The translations under genes and the position numbers were made by a program. The notes under the pieces were generated by a model. It was not told the DNA's origin, searched no databases, and saw nothing but the letters and a program-made list of their open reading frames with translations. Source: Melitaea cinxia (taxonomy: Eukaryota; Arthropoda; Insecta; Lepidoptera; Nymphalidae). Taken from it: a stretch of DNA of 64,000 bases. Below are positions 23,278-33,970 of this stretch, piece by piece. Location of the stretch: the NCBI RefSeq assembly GCF_905220565.1, contig NC_059398.1, positions 18,807,210 to 18,871,209 on the forward strand, given 5' to 3'. Positions within the stretch are counted from its first letter, which is position 1. The number at the start of each line of letters is the position of its first letter.

Positions 23278-23832
23278 TCATCATCATCATTTCAGCCTAT
23301 TACAGTCACTGCTGGAGATAGGCCTCCACAAGTTCGCGCCAAAAATGCAGTGAACTCATGTGTTTTGCCCATAGTCACTATGCTAGGCAGGCGGGTTGCT
23401 GGCCGCACAGCTGGCTTTGTCGTACCTAAGACGCTGCTGCCCGTCTACGACCTGTGTATTTCAAAGCCAGCAGTTGGGTGGTTATCCAGCCATCGATTGG
23501 CTTTTTAAGGACCTTGGAAGGTGGTAGTGAAACTGTGTTATCCCTTAGTCGGCTCTTACGACACCTTTTTTTTTTTTTTTTTTTATAGATGGGGAAATGC
23601 TATTTACGCACTGACCCCGCCACCCGAGAGTGACGGGAGTGTGGAGCTCCCGGCGTGTGGTGCAATGCCAGACTATCCACTAAAACCCACATCTTTTATC
23701 CGCCGGCACCTTAGTGGGGACGCAGTGTGACCGCTTGCGCATACTACCACCACGCCCCCGGACCACCACGCCCCCGGGGCTCTTACGACACCTACGGGAA
23801 GAGAGAGGGTGGCTATAATCTTATTCTTAAAA
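23278..23832 (-). repeat. Family A retroelement split by a later retrotransposon insertion
   Basis: The left part, 23278-23565, runs from (ATC)n and 'tttcagcctattacagtcac' to 'ggctcttacgacacc'. The right part resumes at 23778 with the duplicated 'ggctcttacgacacc' and continues 'tacgggaagagagagggtgg'. The host copy is older than its insert. Confidence 0.9.
23566..23777 (-). mobile_element. 5'-truncated non-LTR retrotransposon tail nested in family A
   Basis: A 212-bp insert begins with 19 T bases on the plus strand, which is the poly(A) tail of a minus-strand element. It continues 'agatggggaaatgctattta', 'ctgaccccgccacccgagag', 'ggcgtgtggtgcaatgccag' and 'tatccgccggcacctta', and ends in GC-rich 'accaccacgcccccgg' repeated twice. 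Both sides carry the same 15-bp target sequence (23551-23565 and 23778-23792). The exact LINE clade cannot be named without a search; an R1-like or related poly(A)-tailed LINE is possible. Confidence 0.9.
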
Positions 23833-24475
23833 AATTGTATATTTTACCAAATTTAAACTAATTCATAGCTACTGCAGCCATACTAGTGAACGACCAACCG
23901 CTGAGTTAAATCAACTTCTTCAATAATATATTACCGATTGAAGATTTACGTTAGAGCTTTTAAAATATTATTCCACTAGATGTAAACACAATCCTCTAAG
24001 GTATAATAAATAAATATAGATTAGATTTACAATTGTATGCTGACACAGAAATTGTCAGTTTTTTTTTTCAGTAAAACTTATTTACGCGCTTTTCACTTAG
24101 GGAGTAAGCTGGTGAATGCGTGACAGAGTGTTACGAAAAGTGTGATCGTTACGTTTCGTATATCTAAGACACAATGCAGGCAGTACTTCAGTTGTGGTCT
24201 AAAGCACACTCGTTTTTTTATTTTGTATTTTAAACAAAATCACTTGTAAAGGAAACAAGCATTTTTAGAAAAAAAAAATTAAATGATCAGGTAAATGATA
24301 AATTTGAACAACAAATCACATTCACAGAGAACTAATTATTATTTGTGAGCAAGTTGATTTATTTAGTTAATATTTAATTAAGAACAAAGTGTCCACGTAT
24401 TTATCTGTTAAACATCGTCTCGTTCGTCCACTTAACATTTAGTCATAATATAGAAATAGAATAGAAACTAAGGTA
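23833..24475. other. intergenic, nothing recognised
   Basis: AT-rich single-copy-looking DNA with no coding frame or recognised repeat. Confidence 0.5.
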
Positions 24476-24722
24476 GGACACAGCAGGAATTTCCTGCTCA
24501 AAATATGGAGCAGCCCGACTGGGGTAGTACCTCGACCTTACAGAAAGAAGATCACAGCTAAATAATACTGTTTTCAAGCAGTATTGTGTTCCTGTTGGTG
24601 AGTAAGGTGACCAGAGCTCCTGAGGGGATTGGGGATTGGGTCGGCAACGCGCTTGCGATGCTTCTGGTGTTGCAGGTGAGCTGTACGCTTGTTTGCCGAC
24701 CTAGTGACATAAAAAAAAAAAG
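24476..24722 (+). repeat. Family B LINE-tail repeat, copy 4, with internal deletion
   Basis: Sense direction on plus, starting 'gacacagcaggaatttcctg' and 'gcagcccgactggggtagta', and ending 'ttgccgacctagtgacat' plus poly(A). The segment between 'ggtgttgcagg' and 'tgagctgtacgc' is about 40 bases shorter than in copy 2. Confidence 0.85.
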
Positions 24723-25000
24723 AAATACAAAATAATCTTACACACAACCTTTGAAACAATTGAAGCTACTTATGTATTTATTTAATTTTATTTGCTACAG
24801 CAATAATTTTCTCCATCGCGGCACAAGATAAATCTTTAAGACAAATTTTGCAGTTACAGAGCGATCTGATCTGATAATCTGGTATCGACTCACGGCGACC
24901 GCCGCGACAATCACGATTAAATTTTATGTGACTATTCATTCTTTATATAAACTATCGAGACGACTCTTAGTAAATCTGCTACAGGATAATATGCCTCTTA
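24723..25000. other. intergenic, nothing recognised
   Basis: Short AT-rich spacer with a CpG-rich patch at 24885-24915. Confidence 0.4.
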
Positions 25001-25454
25001 GGGCCTGTTTGATGACAGTATCCTACAGGAAAAGTTCTTTTTTTATTATGTAATGGACTTACTCTTGACCCCAGTCTAGCTCTAGAGCAGAGACGAGGTC
25101 GAAGATGGAGTGAGATCACCCAGAAGAAGCCTGTTCACTCGTGCTTTAAACATGTTTGGGTTGTATGAACTCGTAAATACACACGCCGGCAGGGAATTCC
25201 ACTCCTCGGCCGTGCGCATTAAAAAAGATGATTCGAAGCGCTTTGTACGTATGAAAAAAATCTTGGGTTATAATTGCTATTTCTATTCGCATATATATCT
25301 TAAAGTTGCAGTTTATGAATTGAGGAGAAGCAGGCTCATAGGACCTTAGGTCAGTATTTATTCTACCTCCCGCTGTCAAAGTCTATTAATATTGTCATCC
25401 GTCAACTAGCGATATCTGTCAAATAGCGTGACCCGCAACTGGTGAAACAGGCCC
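25001..25454. mobile_element. Short inverted-repeat DNA element carrying a LINE-like insert
   Basis: The ends are 'gggcctgtttgatga' (25001) and, inverted, 'gggcctgtttcacca' from the right end (25454). Flanks are tta on the left and ttg on the right, close to a 3-bp target duplication. 'gggcctgtttcacca' is a familiar insect DNA-transposon end, and a PIF/Harbinger-type identity is my best guess. Inside, 25055-25260 contains 'agcctgttcactcgtgcttt' and 'cacgccggcagggaattcca', part of a common lepidopteran LINE-derived repeat. No transposase frame remains. Confidence 0.6.
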
Positions 25455-25647
25455 TTGAAGTATGTTCTGTTTTACACTTACATACCAATTACCGCTAGAG
25501 CGTGGTTTACTGAATCAAGAACACAAAGCGACAGGTGATACGGGTAAAGCTGAACGTGAGCCCAGCTATATAACGGTGTCGTTAAGAGTAACATAATATG
25601 ACATGAGACAAATATACCGCAAATGTGACTACAATGTTATTTGACTA

Positions 25648-26290
25648 GTCTGTTGGTGCAGTTTGTAGTGGCCATGCTTTCTGCTCCGCGGGTTGTGGGT
25701 TCGATTTTTATATATGAATTATTTATATGTGTAATTTATTAAAAAAAATATTTAGCTATAACAGTCGGCTGTTTCCTATAATACAAGCATTAAGAGGAAA
25801 GGATAACGGCTCTTTCTCCATACAAACGTAGTCGACTGTTTTCTCCTTGGATAATGACACTAGATCAAATATTTTTTTTTTAACATAAGACTTTTAACTG
25901 CCATGACCATGCCCCTATATCTTAGTTTTTTCATATTCTTATTATCATAGGGAGTAGGAGTCTTCAAAGACTAGAAATATTGCCTTATTTTTTATACATT
26001 TTCAGACAAAAAATCCGAGAACATAGCTGAAGGGTTTATAGTTACATTAAAAATTTGCATGTTTTGGAAAGAAAATAGTCGACTACAAAATGCTGTTTTG
26101 GTCATAATTATCGTTCTAAAGCGGTCTGATTTGCAGTTGTCCCTTTCTTGTCTCGGGACGCGGCGGTAGCATACAGTGAGACAGGAACATTCTATTCAAA
26201 TACTTATTTTTTTATAAGTCTCTCAGACCTTTTCCTCTTAAGTAGCTTACCGTAGGAACAGACGACCGTGCGTTTATGTCATAAGATATT
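25648..26290 (+). repeat. SINE family C, split by a TTAA-flanked element
   Basis: The tRNA-like head is at 25648-25715 (tgttggtgcagtttgtagtg … gggttgtgggttcgattt), containing a B-box-like segment. The body runs to 'acagtcggctgtttcctata' and 'acaagcattaa' (25793), then resumes after the insert as 'ttaagtagcttaccgtagga' and 'acagacgaccgtgcgtttat'. The intact copy at 40674-40925 shows the same order without interruption. Confidence 0.85.
25794..26237. mobile_element. 444-bp TTAA-flanked inverted-repeat element (piggyBac-type MITE candidate)
   Basis: The insert is bounded by TTAA at 25790-25793 and at 26238-26241. Its ends are 'gaggaaagg' and 'ccttttcctc', which pair as short terminal inverted repeats. 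A second inverted pair lies inside: 'gtagtcgactgttttct' near 25829 and 'gaaaatagtcgactac' near 26072. There is no transposase frame. A TTAA duplication is typical of piggyBac-superfamily insertions, and the SINE on both sides proves it is an insertion. Confidence 0.85.
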
Positions 26291-26882
26291 AATTAGTTTA
26301 TTTATTCAATGTTCCTGCGTCACAACACATGTATTTATTTGTACCAAAATTGTGTATCTAGCGTACCTATAGAGTACCTAAGATGCTTTCCGCTGTCGCG
26401 CTACTGGATAAAATGGTTAGAAATTATTAAGAAAATAATTTTGAATTTTACTATCTTTTACTATATTGTACAAAATTTATATAAATATGAATATAAAGCA
26501 ATCATTCTTTTGTCTGTTTTTTCGAGCAGTGATCGACTAGGTTTGAACGGAACCCGTATGATAACTTTACCCGTGGCTCTCACAGCACATGTCGGCCATC
26601 ACTATGTGATAGGTTGATCTTACCCCGCGGACTTGCGTGTCGAACGGAGCACACAAATGAGGCTTCACACGCCACGCTCCAGGTAACGTAAATTAAATCA
26701 AACAGAATTATTATATTAGGTATTCGACTCCTAACTGCGTTCCTTCAAGTGACAGAGGGGGGTGCTTTACGAGATCTTGTGAAACTGGGTAAATTCCAAT
26801 GTTTTATTGGTTATTTCCATGTAAGACTGAAAAGCACGTAGCTTACTTATTACTTTTATTTTGATATTTTAGTCACCAATTA
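26291..26882. other. intergenic, nothing recognised
   Basis: AT-rich, with one open 102-codon plus frame (26309-26617) of biased, hydrophobic composition and no domain. CpG-rich patch at 26620-26690. The left copy of the target duplication of the next SINE lies at 26872-26882. Confidence 0.45.
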
Positions 26883-27233
26883 TTATATTAGAGGCCACGT
26901 TGGCGCAACTGACCCAGCCATGGATTGTGTCGGTTGCGCTGGCGGTTGCGGGTTCGATCCCCGCACATGACAAACATTTGTATTGGCCATACAGGTGTTT
27001 GCCGTGGTCTGGGTGTTTGTGCAGTCCTTGTGGGTCTCCCCACCGTGCCTCGGAGAGCACGTTAAGCCGTCGGTCCCGGTTGTTATCATGTACACCTGAT
27101 AGCGATCATTACTCATAGTAGGGAATATATCCGCCAACCCGCATTGGAGCAGCGTGGTGGATTAAGCTCTGATCCTTCTTCTGGCATGGGGAAAGAGGCC
27201 TATGTCCAGTAGTGGGATATTACAGGCTGAAGC
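26883..27233 (+). repeat. SINE family D, full-length, with 11-bp target duplication
   Basis: The tRNA-like head contains a B box (gggttcgatccccgcac) and an A-box-like 'gttggcgcaactg'. The body runs through 'cggagagcacgttaagccgt' and 'cagcgtggtggattaagctc', and the 3' tail is 'gcctatgtccagtagtggga' and 'tattacaggctgaagc'. The direct repeat gtcaccaatta flanks it (26872-26882, 27234-27244). It lacks acceptor-stem pairing, so it is not a working tRNA gene. Confidence 0.95.
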
Positions 27234-28317
27234 GTCACCAATTACATTATTCGAGTTATTTGTTACTGTTATTTTAGTAAATGCTTACACTCAAACTCTT
27301 TCTGTGTCGGTGGTATGGTAAGTAATTTGTATAAGAGTCAATATTGTTATATACGGACGAAATATCACGGAATGGAAATTCCCAGTAAGTTTTGCACCTA
27401 CCTTTCAATACATTACATTCTTGTTGGAAATTGCTACACTCGTAGTTGTATGATATTCATGTATAGCTATGAAATACAATTGCCAACCGAATACGTTTTC
27501 ATTGCTCTAACATAAAAGCAATAATAATTAAGCCGGCCATCACTCTCTTAATGGTCGGATGAATCAGCGAACAGATTTCTTTAATTGTTTGGACCGAGTT
27601 CATTAGAATTCCTCGAAAATTCGACTCGCCTGTCCTCCGGCCAGCGACTGTGTCGCAGCTAATGGCTCCGAACGTAATGCAGCGATAACGAGTATGATAA
27701 TTATGCCATTGTTTGCGCGTCTGTTTGTATCAGCGAAACAATTGTTATCACCATTAAGCCGCTTCCAAACCTGACCGCCAGTACGCTGCTGACTCCTGCG
27801 ACCACCACAGAAGGCAGCCAAATAAGGCATTTTTACCCACACTCATAAACTTTCAAGAGTAATACGATTGTTACAGATTTTAATATTATTAATGTTATTA
27901 AATATCATTGAACAAAAGCATGTATGTGGTATCGTAATGTGGTATCGTATACTGTAATTTGTATCACACTTCAAAACCAAAAAAAAAAATAGTACAAAAG
28001 TCAGCCATTTATCAGTCGACAATAACAAATACTTATTATTTTCCAACATTATTATTTACAACCGCTCGAGTCATTGTTCGTCCAGTACGAGTTAGTCACG
28101 AATACAAGACACTGCGCCTGTCCGCCTGCCCGCGACTCCGCGCCATCCCCTCAACAACTCATTGACAGCTGTCGATGGCTCCTGCCCTTATGTCTCAATA
28201 TATTACACGCTTATCGCACTGCAACAGATAACACTGCGGTAACTTGAAGCCAGTCCTCGCATTTCTACGTACTAAACTGTTGAATGGTTCCATTGCGTTT
28301 GTACTCAAGTAAAAAAT
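27234..28317. other. intergenic, nothing recognised
   Basis: Mostly unique AT-rich DNA. A moderately GC-rich stretch at 27600-27840 has a 79-codon minus frame without domain features, and 28085-28165 is CpG-rich. No gene is supported. Confidence 0.45.
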
Positions 28318-28494
28318 TCCACTTACATTTAGATCGAGAAGTCAACGAAAAATAAGCATTAGTGGATACAATTCAAAAACTTCTCGTCGGATCTCGATCA
28401 ATTTTGAATGAAACAACATTATAAACACCAATTTTCGATTTAAAAAAAGAATAATCGATAACGGTACACCCAGTAAAAAGTTATGTGGTAATTA
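28318..28494 (+). repeat. Family E element, degraded fragment
   Basis: Traces include 'cttctcgtcggatctcgatc', 'ataaacaccaattttcgatt' and 'ggtacacccagtaaaaagtt', then 'atgtgg', where it stops at the LINE fragment. It is older than the complete copies. Confidence 0.65.
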
Positions 28495-28676
28495 ATGAAG
28501 TAATCCTGGAGACCGCGTATTCGTAAACCCATTGTGGGACGTCCTCCGATCCGCCGGACCGACGATCTAAGATTGTCGATAGAGGTGGGATGAGGATTGC
28601 GGAAAACCGGAATGCTTAGCGCGAACTTAGGAAACCATGAATGTCCAGCAGTGGACTGCGATAGGCTGACGTGATT
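28495..28676 (+). pseudogene. Degraded C-terminal end of a LINE reverse transcriptase ORF
   Basis: One plus frame reads SWRPRIRKPIVGRPP, then a 'TDDL' motif, in the pattern GRPP.RW.DDL that precedes the C-terminus of many insect LINE ORFs. A shifted frame gives the known ending that in family A appears as AYVQQWTAIG, here at 'aatgtccagcagtggactgc' and 'gataggctga'. There are stops and shifts, so it is not functional. It shows where the shared tail of families A and D comes from. Confidence 0.75.
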
Positions 28677-31284
28677 AGATTAGATTGAGAATTGAAAATA
28701 AATTTTTCATCTCATGGTATTTTCTGAAATGAAAACCTTAACCATAGTTGAAGTGGCTTTGCTGAACATTGAAGTGACATCAATTCACAATTTTTAAATT
28801 TTAGTTAAAGTACAGCTACCACAGGCTCGGTGCAAGGTATTTCGAGAAAATATGGACAAAATCTTTATATATATATAGTTACTAAATTTTTATACTTAGT
28901 TACTCTCCTAAAATTAAACTGTATGTATACATACCTATTATGTTTACTTTTAGGTACAACTTCACCATAGATCAACATGCAATATTTCCTCTTCTAAAGA
29001 AGATTATGGACAAGGTGTAGTGAATATTATGTTATTTTTCTTTTTTTCGTTGGATTATACATTATTTACCATATATAGTTTATAGCTAAACCGCGAATAA
29101 TTTATGAATTTACAAAAGTTTTACCATAAACGAGCTGTGAGCGCTCTTAGATTTTTGCTCAACTAGAGAAATGTTTTACGCAGTAAAGAAATTTTAATGC
29201 TAAACTTCGCTTCATTTCATACTGCTGAACTTTAAACCACACACCACGCCAAACAAACTTAATGATCTTAGTGCACGAGTCAATAACGCCGGCGCTCATG
29301 TAATAAAAAGCCGACGAGCTAAAAGTTCTCACTTTCAAAATACTTTCACTCGTTACAGCTGCAATATGCACAGAGATTGCTCGTTAAATTTCATTATTAA
29401 CTTTTGAACTTTGACTCGCCATTTTATTGCGATTCTTGATAAGTGATTCAAGTCGATTGTGCATTGATTGTAAACGGCGCGCCTTCCTCGTTTCCATTTA
29501 AATCTCAGCGAGAAGTTAAGGACTTGTTTATTTCTGGAACGCGGCCGACGTTTCCGCATAGTGCGCCTAAATAAGGACTAACTCCGCGCGACCTGCGCTC
29601 ACCTGCGCGCACCTGCCAAACGCAGGCACCTACATACTTGCCGGAGGAAAATAATATATGGACTCCCATCTTGGCATCGTAACGACTGCATAATCACGGT
29701 TGATTGGCTCGCGTAAAAGGATCGCATTGTTTTTGTATCTTTGCAAATTCTATGCGTTATTTCTTTGTGGCTATTGCGCAATTAGCAAAAACAATAAACG
29801 GCCGTGCAAATATGGTAATCACAGACCATTACTGCAGAATATGGAAGCAAATGCAAAAAAAGTCTGTATAATGAAGCAGTACCTGGTACTTATATAATTG
29901 ATCTATTCGTTTAAAAATTACATATTAAATGTTTAAAGTAACCGTCGATGAGATGCGCAAAGACCGCGATCATCACGAAGAGTAGCCTGGAGTACTGGAG
30001 ACGATAAACTAAGGTCGCTCTAACATCATAAACGGTGATGAAACACACACATACCCACCAAACGCCTATTGGATAACTACTAATTTATAGATTGTAATTT
30101 AATTTTATACGTTTAAAACGAATACCATAAATACTTCATCGACCCCACTTGAAAACAAGGGCAATTAATACAACGCTAAGTGTCAAGGAAGTGTAAACAG
30201 AACAAATAAAGTAAGATGAAAATATCAGCTCACAGAATGAATATTAAATTGTAAGTGACGACGCTGAGTCGATAGCAAGGGAGTACAAATGATCATGGAG
30301 CCCGATCGCGAGTGCACGGCGACACATCGGACACACGGCGCCCGCTGTGCCTGCACGTGCACATGCGCGTGTGTGCGTGCGACAGCGCCGCGCAAGCGCT
30401 CTCATCGCCGCCTCCATTAAGAGCAGCACTTATTTACTCGCATCTCACGCAACAGGCAACGAGGTTTAATAATAAAGATAAGGAAACGTTGCTTCAACTC
30501 TTTATGCATGTCATAAATTTGTACGTTCAATATAGTTTACGATCGCCTCACGTAACGCGGGCTCCGGGCCGGTTACTGTCAGCTCGACGGCTCCGCGTAA
30601 ATAGAATGGCAAGCTAATAATTCAGTCTTGTATTACGTCAACGGTTTCACTATCTAGCGCGATCGTCGACCCCCGACCGCCTGCTCTAGGACACACTGGA
30701 CATTTGTGGCCTAACTTCCGCGCGCGTCATCGACTTCAAAGCGTGAAATATTTGGCCGGTCCTCGCTCCGACATCGCGACTGAAACGAGATACTACAAAA
30801 TATTATAATACCACTTTTATTATTATAATTATCTCATACACATTTAAACGTCATTGCCAAGCGTTCCCAAGCTCACACAAACGCCCTACCAAATTTTTAG
30901 TGGCATTTCGTTTGAATAATGAAAGGATTGGGTAATTAAGGGTTGGCTTCGATTTGCATTTACCATTCAATATGACACTCGCAGTCCCGGAGGGTACCAA
31001 CACCGGCGGTACCAAAGTATGAAACAGGGTGAATTTAATTAACTGCGACAGGGGTAAGTAGTCACCCCTTTTGTTTAGATTTGACATCGTTTCGAAGCCT
31101 CTTTGATACGAGAGACTAGTTAAGTTGGACGGGATCGTATTTATTAGATATACAGCATTGAAGACTGTCTTTACTTGAATATTTATTTTATAATTGTTTC
31201 CTTCTCCTTATAGCTTCTAACTAGTTAAGTCATATTAAAATAACAGTTATTGAGATCGGTCACCGTGGGAAACATCTCGCAAAT
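28677..31284. other. intergenic, several CpG-rich patches
   Basis: AT-rich to 29150. GC-rich patches lie at 29450-29620, 30290-30420 and 30540-30780. Open frames of 60-100 codons on both strands over these patches shadow each other and lack domains. A 78-codon minus frame at 30851-31087 is also without domain. Taken together, this looks like noncoding DNA with possible regulatory islands. Confidence 0.45.
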
Positions 31285-31445
31285 TTAAGAGCAGTTAAAC
31301 CTCAACCTTACAGAAGACAACTGCAAGATAAATACTGTTCTCAAACAGTGTCGTGTGCCTGTGGCGAGTTAGGACAGTCAAAACTCCTGCGGAGCGCGAT
31401 TGCGGCAACTGCTTACTATTAGGCAACCGGACGCTAACGTGCCAC
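31285..31445 (+). repeat. Family B LINE-tail repeat, decayed copy
   Basis: Recognisable blocks are 'acctcaaccttacagaagac', 'aatactgttctcaaacagtg' and 'gtgtgcctgtggcgagttag'. Both ends are decayed. Confidence 0.65.
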
Positions 31446-31542
31446 CCCTAATATTATAAAAATAAAGTGCGTGCCTACAAAGTACACATGTCTGAAGTGA
31501 AACTTCCTTGATAAACTAATTTTTAAGTCTCGTTTATATTTC

Positions 31543-31888
31543 ATCATCATCATCATCATCATCATTTCAGCCTATCACAGTCCATAGCTGGACACAGGCC
31601 TCCACAAGTTCACGCCAAAAATGGTGTGAACTCATGTGTGTTACCCATAGTCGCCATGCTGGGCAGGCGGGTTGGTAACCGCAGGGCTGGCTTTGTCGCA
31701 CCGAAGACGCTGCTGCCCGTCTACGGCCTGTACATTTCATTGCTAGCAGTTGGATGGTTATCCCGCCATCGGTCGGCTTTTTAAGTTCCAAGGTGGTAGT
31801 GGAACTGTGTTATCCCTTAGTCGCCTCTTACGACACCCACGGGAAGAGAGGGGTGGCTATATTCTTCATTGCCGTAACCACACAGCAA
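31543..31888 (-). repeat. Family A retroelement with long (CAT)n end
   Basis: The plus strand starts with an eight-unit (cat)n tract and 'tttcagcctatcacagtcca', and runs to 'gccgtaaccacacagcaaac'. The minus frame of 74 codons (31791-31567) ends …ACVQLWTVIG, a diverged LINE reverse transcriptase C-terminus, and then the (ATG)n tail. This is the best view of the element's sense strand in the window. Confidence 0.9.
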
Positions 31889-33221
31889 ACATATATTTTA
31901 TATTTATACAAATCTATTGCTTTAAATTTCCGTTCCAGCGCCATCGACAACAACGTTGCCGTTTCATCAAAACGTTGCCGTTTCATCCGTAAAAAATTTA
32001 CCCTCATGCGCCTACAGAAGTTTCACTTCAAAAGTAATATTATTTTAAGATGGTATGACGTCGAAAATAGCGCAGCAAGTCTTATAAATCTGCTAAAAAT
32101 TTTATTTCTCTCAAAAGTAGAATCAAAATTCACTTCAACGTAAACACAGCAATGTGTACTAATTTTGTGTCACTGTCGCCTGCTAATGAGGTATTCATGG
32201 TATAAAATGATTCTCTCGAGCCGTTGTTATCACTTCCGAGACGCGTCGACACAATAGCGGCGAGAAATTGTGTTCCGGCTAATTGAGCGTCGGCTGTAGT
32301 TAATTCTTTTATGACCAAATTGAAAGAGTATTTAGTGTCACGCTAAATTGCGATATTCAGGAATGTAATATGCAAATACTTAATTGCAATATTTAGATAT
32401 AAATGAGACAGCCAGAGATATAATAAATTAGGTCGTCGCGATGAGAAACCGCATCATACATTCAAAGCACACACAAAACACAAACCCCCAGTACATGCTC
32501 TGTGCAAATCTATTATAATATAATATGTGGGGATTGAACCAACAATCGGCAACGCGACAACGGGTCGTCCTATCGCAAAAACTTATTGCATTGTGAGTCC
32601 CACATGACATCGCTAAATGATTCAACATTCAAACGATGGCGCAAGAGAACGAAAGTAAACGTTACATGTCGCATCCTCTTGGTGTTCTCGTTACAACTAC
32701 GAGTATACAATAAAAACACAATACCATAGCATACATCAATTGGGCGCCTTGTTAATTTATCTGACAACTGGACTATTAAACACAAACTCTAAACATTATT
32801 TACAATTAGCTAATTATATTTTTCTTTAACATTTGATTAATATTGTGACTAACTTAAAAAACCTCGAAATTATTTTCTGTAACGGGTAGAAAAAACTATA
32901 AACATATTAGTTTAATCTCTACTACACATAAAAGTGAACCGCATGTTAGATGAGATGAATAAACATTCAACGTCTTCCATGGAATGATTTAATGTGATAG
33001 AAAGCTCCTTAATTTATGGGGGACGGCGGCTATCAATCATGGGCGCCATCCGTCGTGCGAGGAGCGGGGTAGATTTAACAAAATATCTGAGAAATTTATT
33101 ACACTATAACATCAATTCACTGATTTTTGAATTACTGATTTATTTTATGTCTTACGCATCGAGTCAATAACGAATGCGGAATCAATCAATTAATACTTGT
33201 AAAACTATGAAAACATTTTTT
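31889..33221. other. intergenic, nothing recognised
   Basis: AT-rich, with a moderately GC-rich stretch near 33020-33070. Minus frames of 62-71 codons at 32130-32785 have no domain. Confidence 0.45.
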
Positions 33222-33420
33222 ATATATATATCTAGGTCGACAAACAAGCGTACGGCTCATCTGATGGTGAGCGATTACCGTAGGTTATAGAAGCATGCAA
33301 CATCCATCATTGCCGATACTAACACCGACCCTCCCCAGTAGCTCGGTTACCTTACTCACTACGAATAAAATAATACGATACCGCTTGAAAACAGTATTGT
33401 TTAGCTGTGATTTTTTGTAA
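33222..33420 (-). repeat. Family B LINE-tail repeat, partial
   Basis: Plus-strand blocks: 'ctaggtcgacaaacaagcgt', 'acggctcatctgatggtgag', 'ggttaccttactcac' and 'cgcttgaaaacagtattgtt'. It ends at 'agctgtgattttttgtaac', missing the inner part. Confidence 0.8.
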
Positions 33421-33424
33421 CAGT

Positions 33425-33642
33425 AATTTTTTTTTATTTATTTATAATTTATTGTACATCACAACAACATTTTAAACAGTGAATATATTTAAAGACAGTT
33501 ACAGACTGTCAAGTAAAATGGGCTATGGCTACTTAGCCATTTCTTCCAGACAACCCAAGTAAAGGAAGAATAAGTTTATTATTAGTTCGAGACAGGGCTA
33601 AATATAACATGACTATTAGTATTGAAAACAGATTATTTTACA
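33425..33642. repeat. Family G-like LINE tail fragment
   Basis: 'taaagacagttacagactgt' and 'agccatttcttccagacaac' recall the family G end at 35590. A related scrap, 'aagacagttacagactgtga', lies at 41491 just left of another family A copy. The left target duplication of the next element is at 33628-33642. Confidence 0.5.
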
Positions 33643-33970
33643 TCATCATTACAGCCTTTACAGTCCACTGCTGGACATAGGCCTCCACAAGTTTACGCCA
33701 AAAATAGCGTGAACTCATGTGTTTTGCCCATAGTCACCACGCTTGGCAAGCGGGTTGGTGACCGCAGGGCTGGCTTTGTCGCACCGAAGACGCTGCTGCC
33801 CGTCTTCGGCCTGTGTATTTCAAAGCCAGCAGTTGGATGGTTATCCCGCCATCGGTCGGCTTTTTAAGTTCCAAGGTGGTAGCGGAACTGTGCTATCCCT
33901 TAGTCGCCTCTTACGACACCCACGAGAAGAGAGGGGGTGGCTATATTCTTTAGTACCGTAGTCACACAGT
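33643..33970 (-). repeat. Family A retroelement, full-length with 15-bp target duplication
   Basis: It runs from 'tcatcattacagcctttaca' to 'taccgtagtcacacagt'. It is flanked by the perfect direct repeat acagattattttaca at 33628-33642 and 33971-33985. The internal blocks are complete and close to the consensus, so this is one of the youngest copies. Confidence 0.95.

Noticed and set aside
23101..23508. A 135-codon open plus frame
   Set aside because: Half of it is family A repeat antisense sequence and the rest has no domain. It is not conserved in the other copies.
26900..26975. Possible tRNA gene (clear B box)
   Set aside because: The acceptor stem does not pair, and the sequence continues as a full SINE with a target duplication. 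The heads at 25648 and 40674 are rejected for the same reason.
30244..30617. Overlapping frames of 61 and 101 codons on opposite strands
   Set aside because: Both lie over a CpG-rich patch, shadow each other and have no recognisable motif.
31543..31566. Short direct repeats (CAT)n as a possible array
   Set aside because: It is a simple microsatellite forming the 3' tail of family A. There are no spacers, so it is not a CRISPR-like array.
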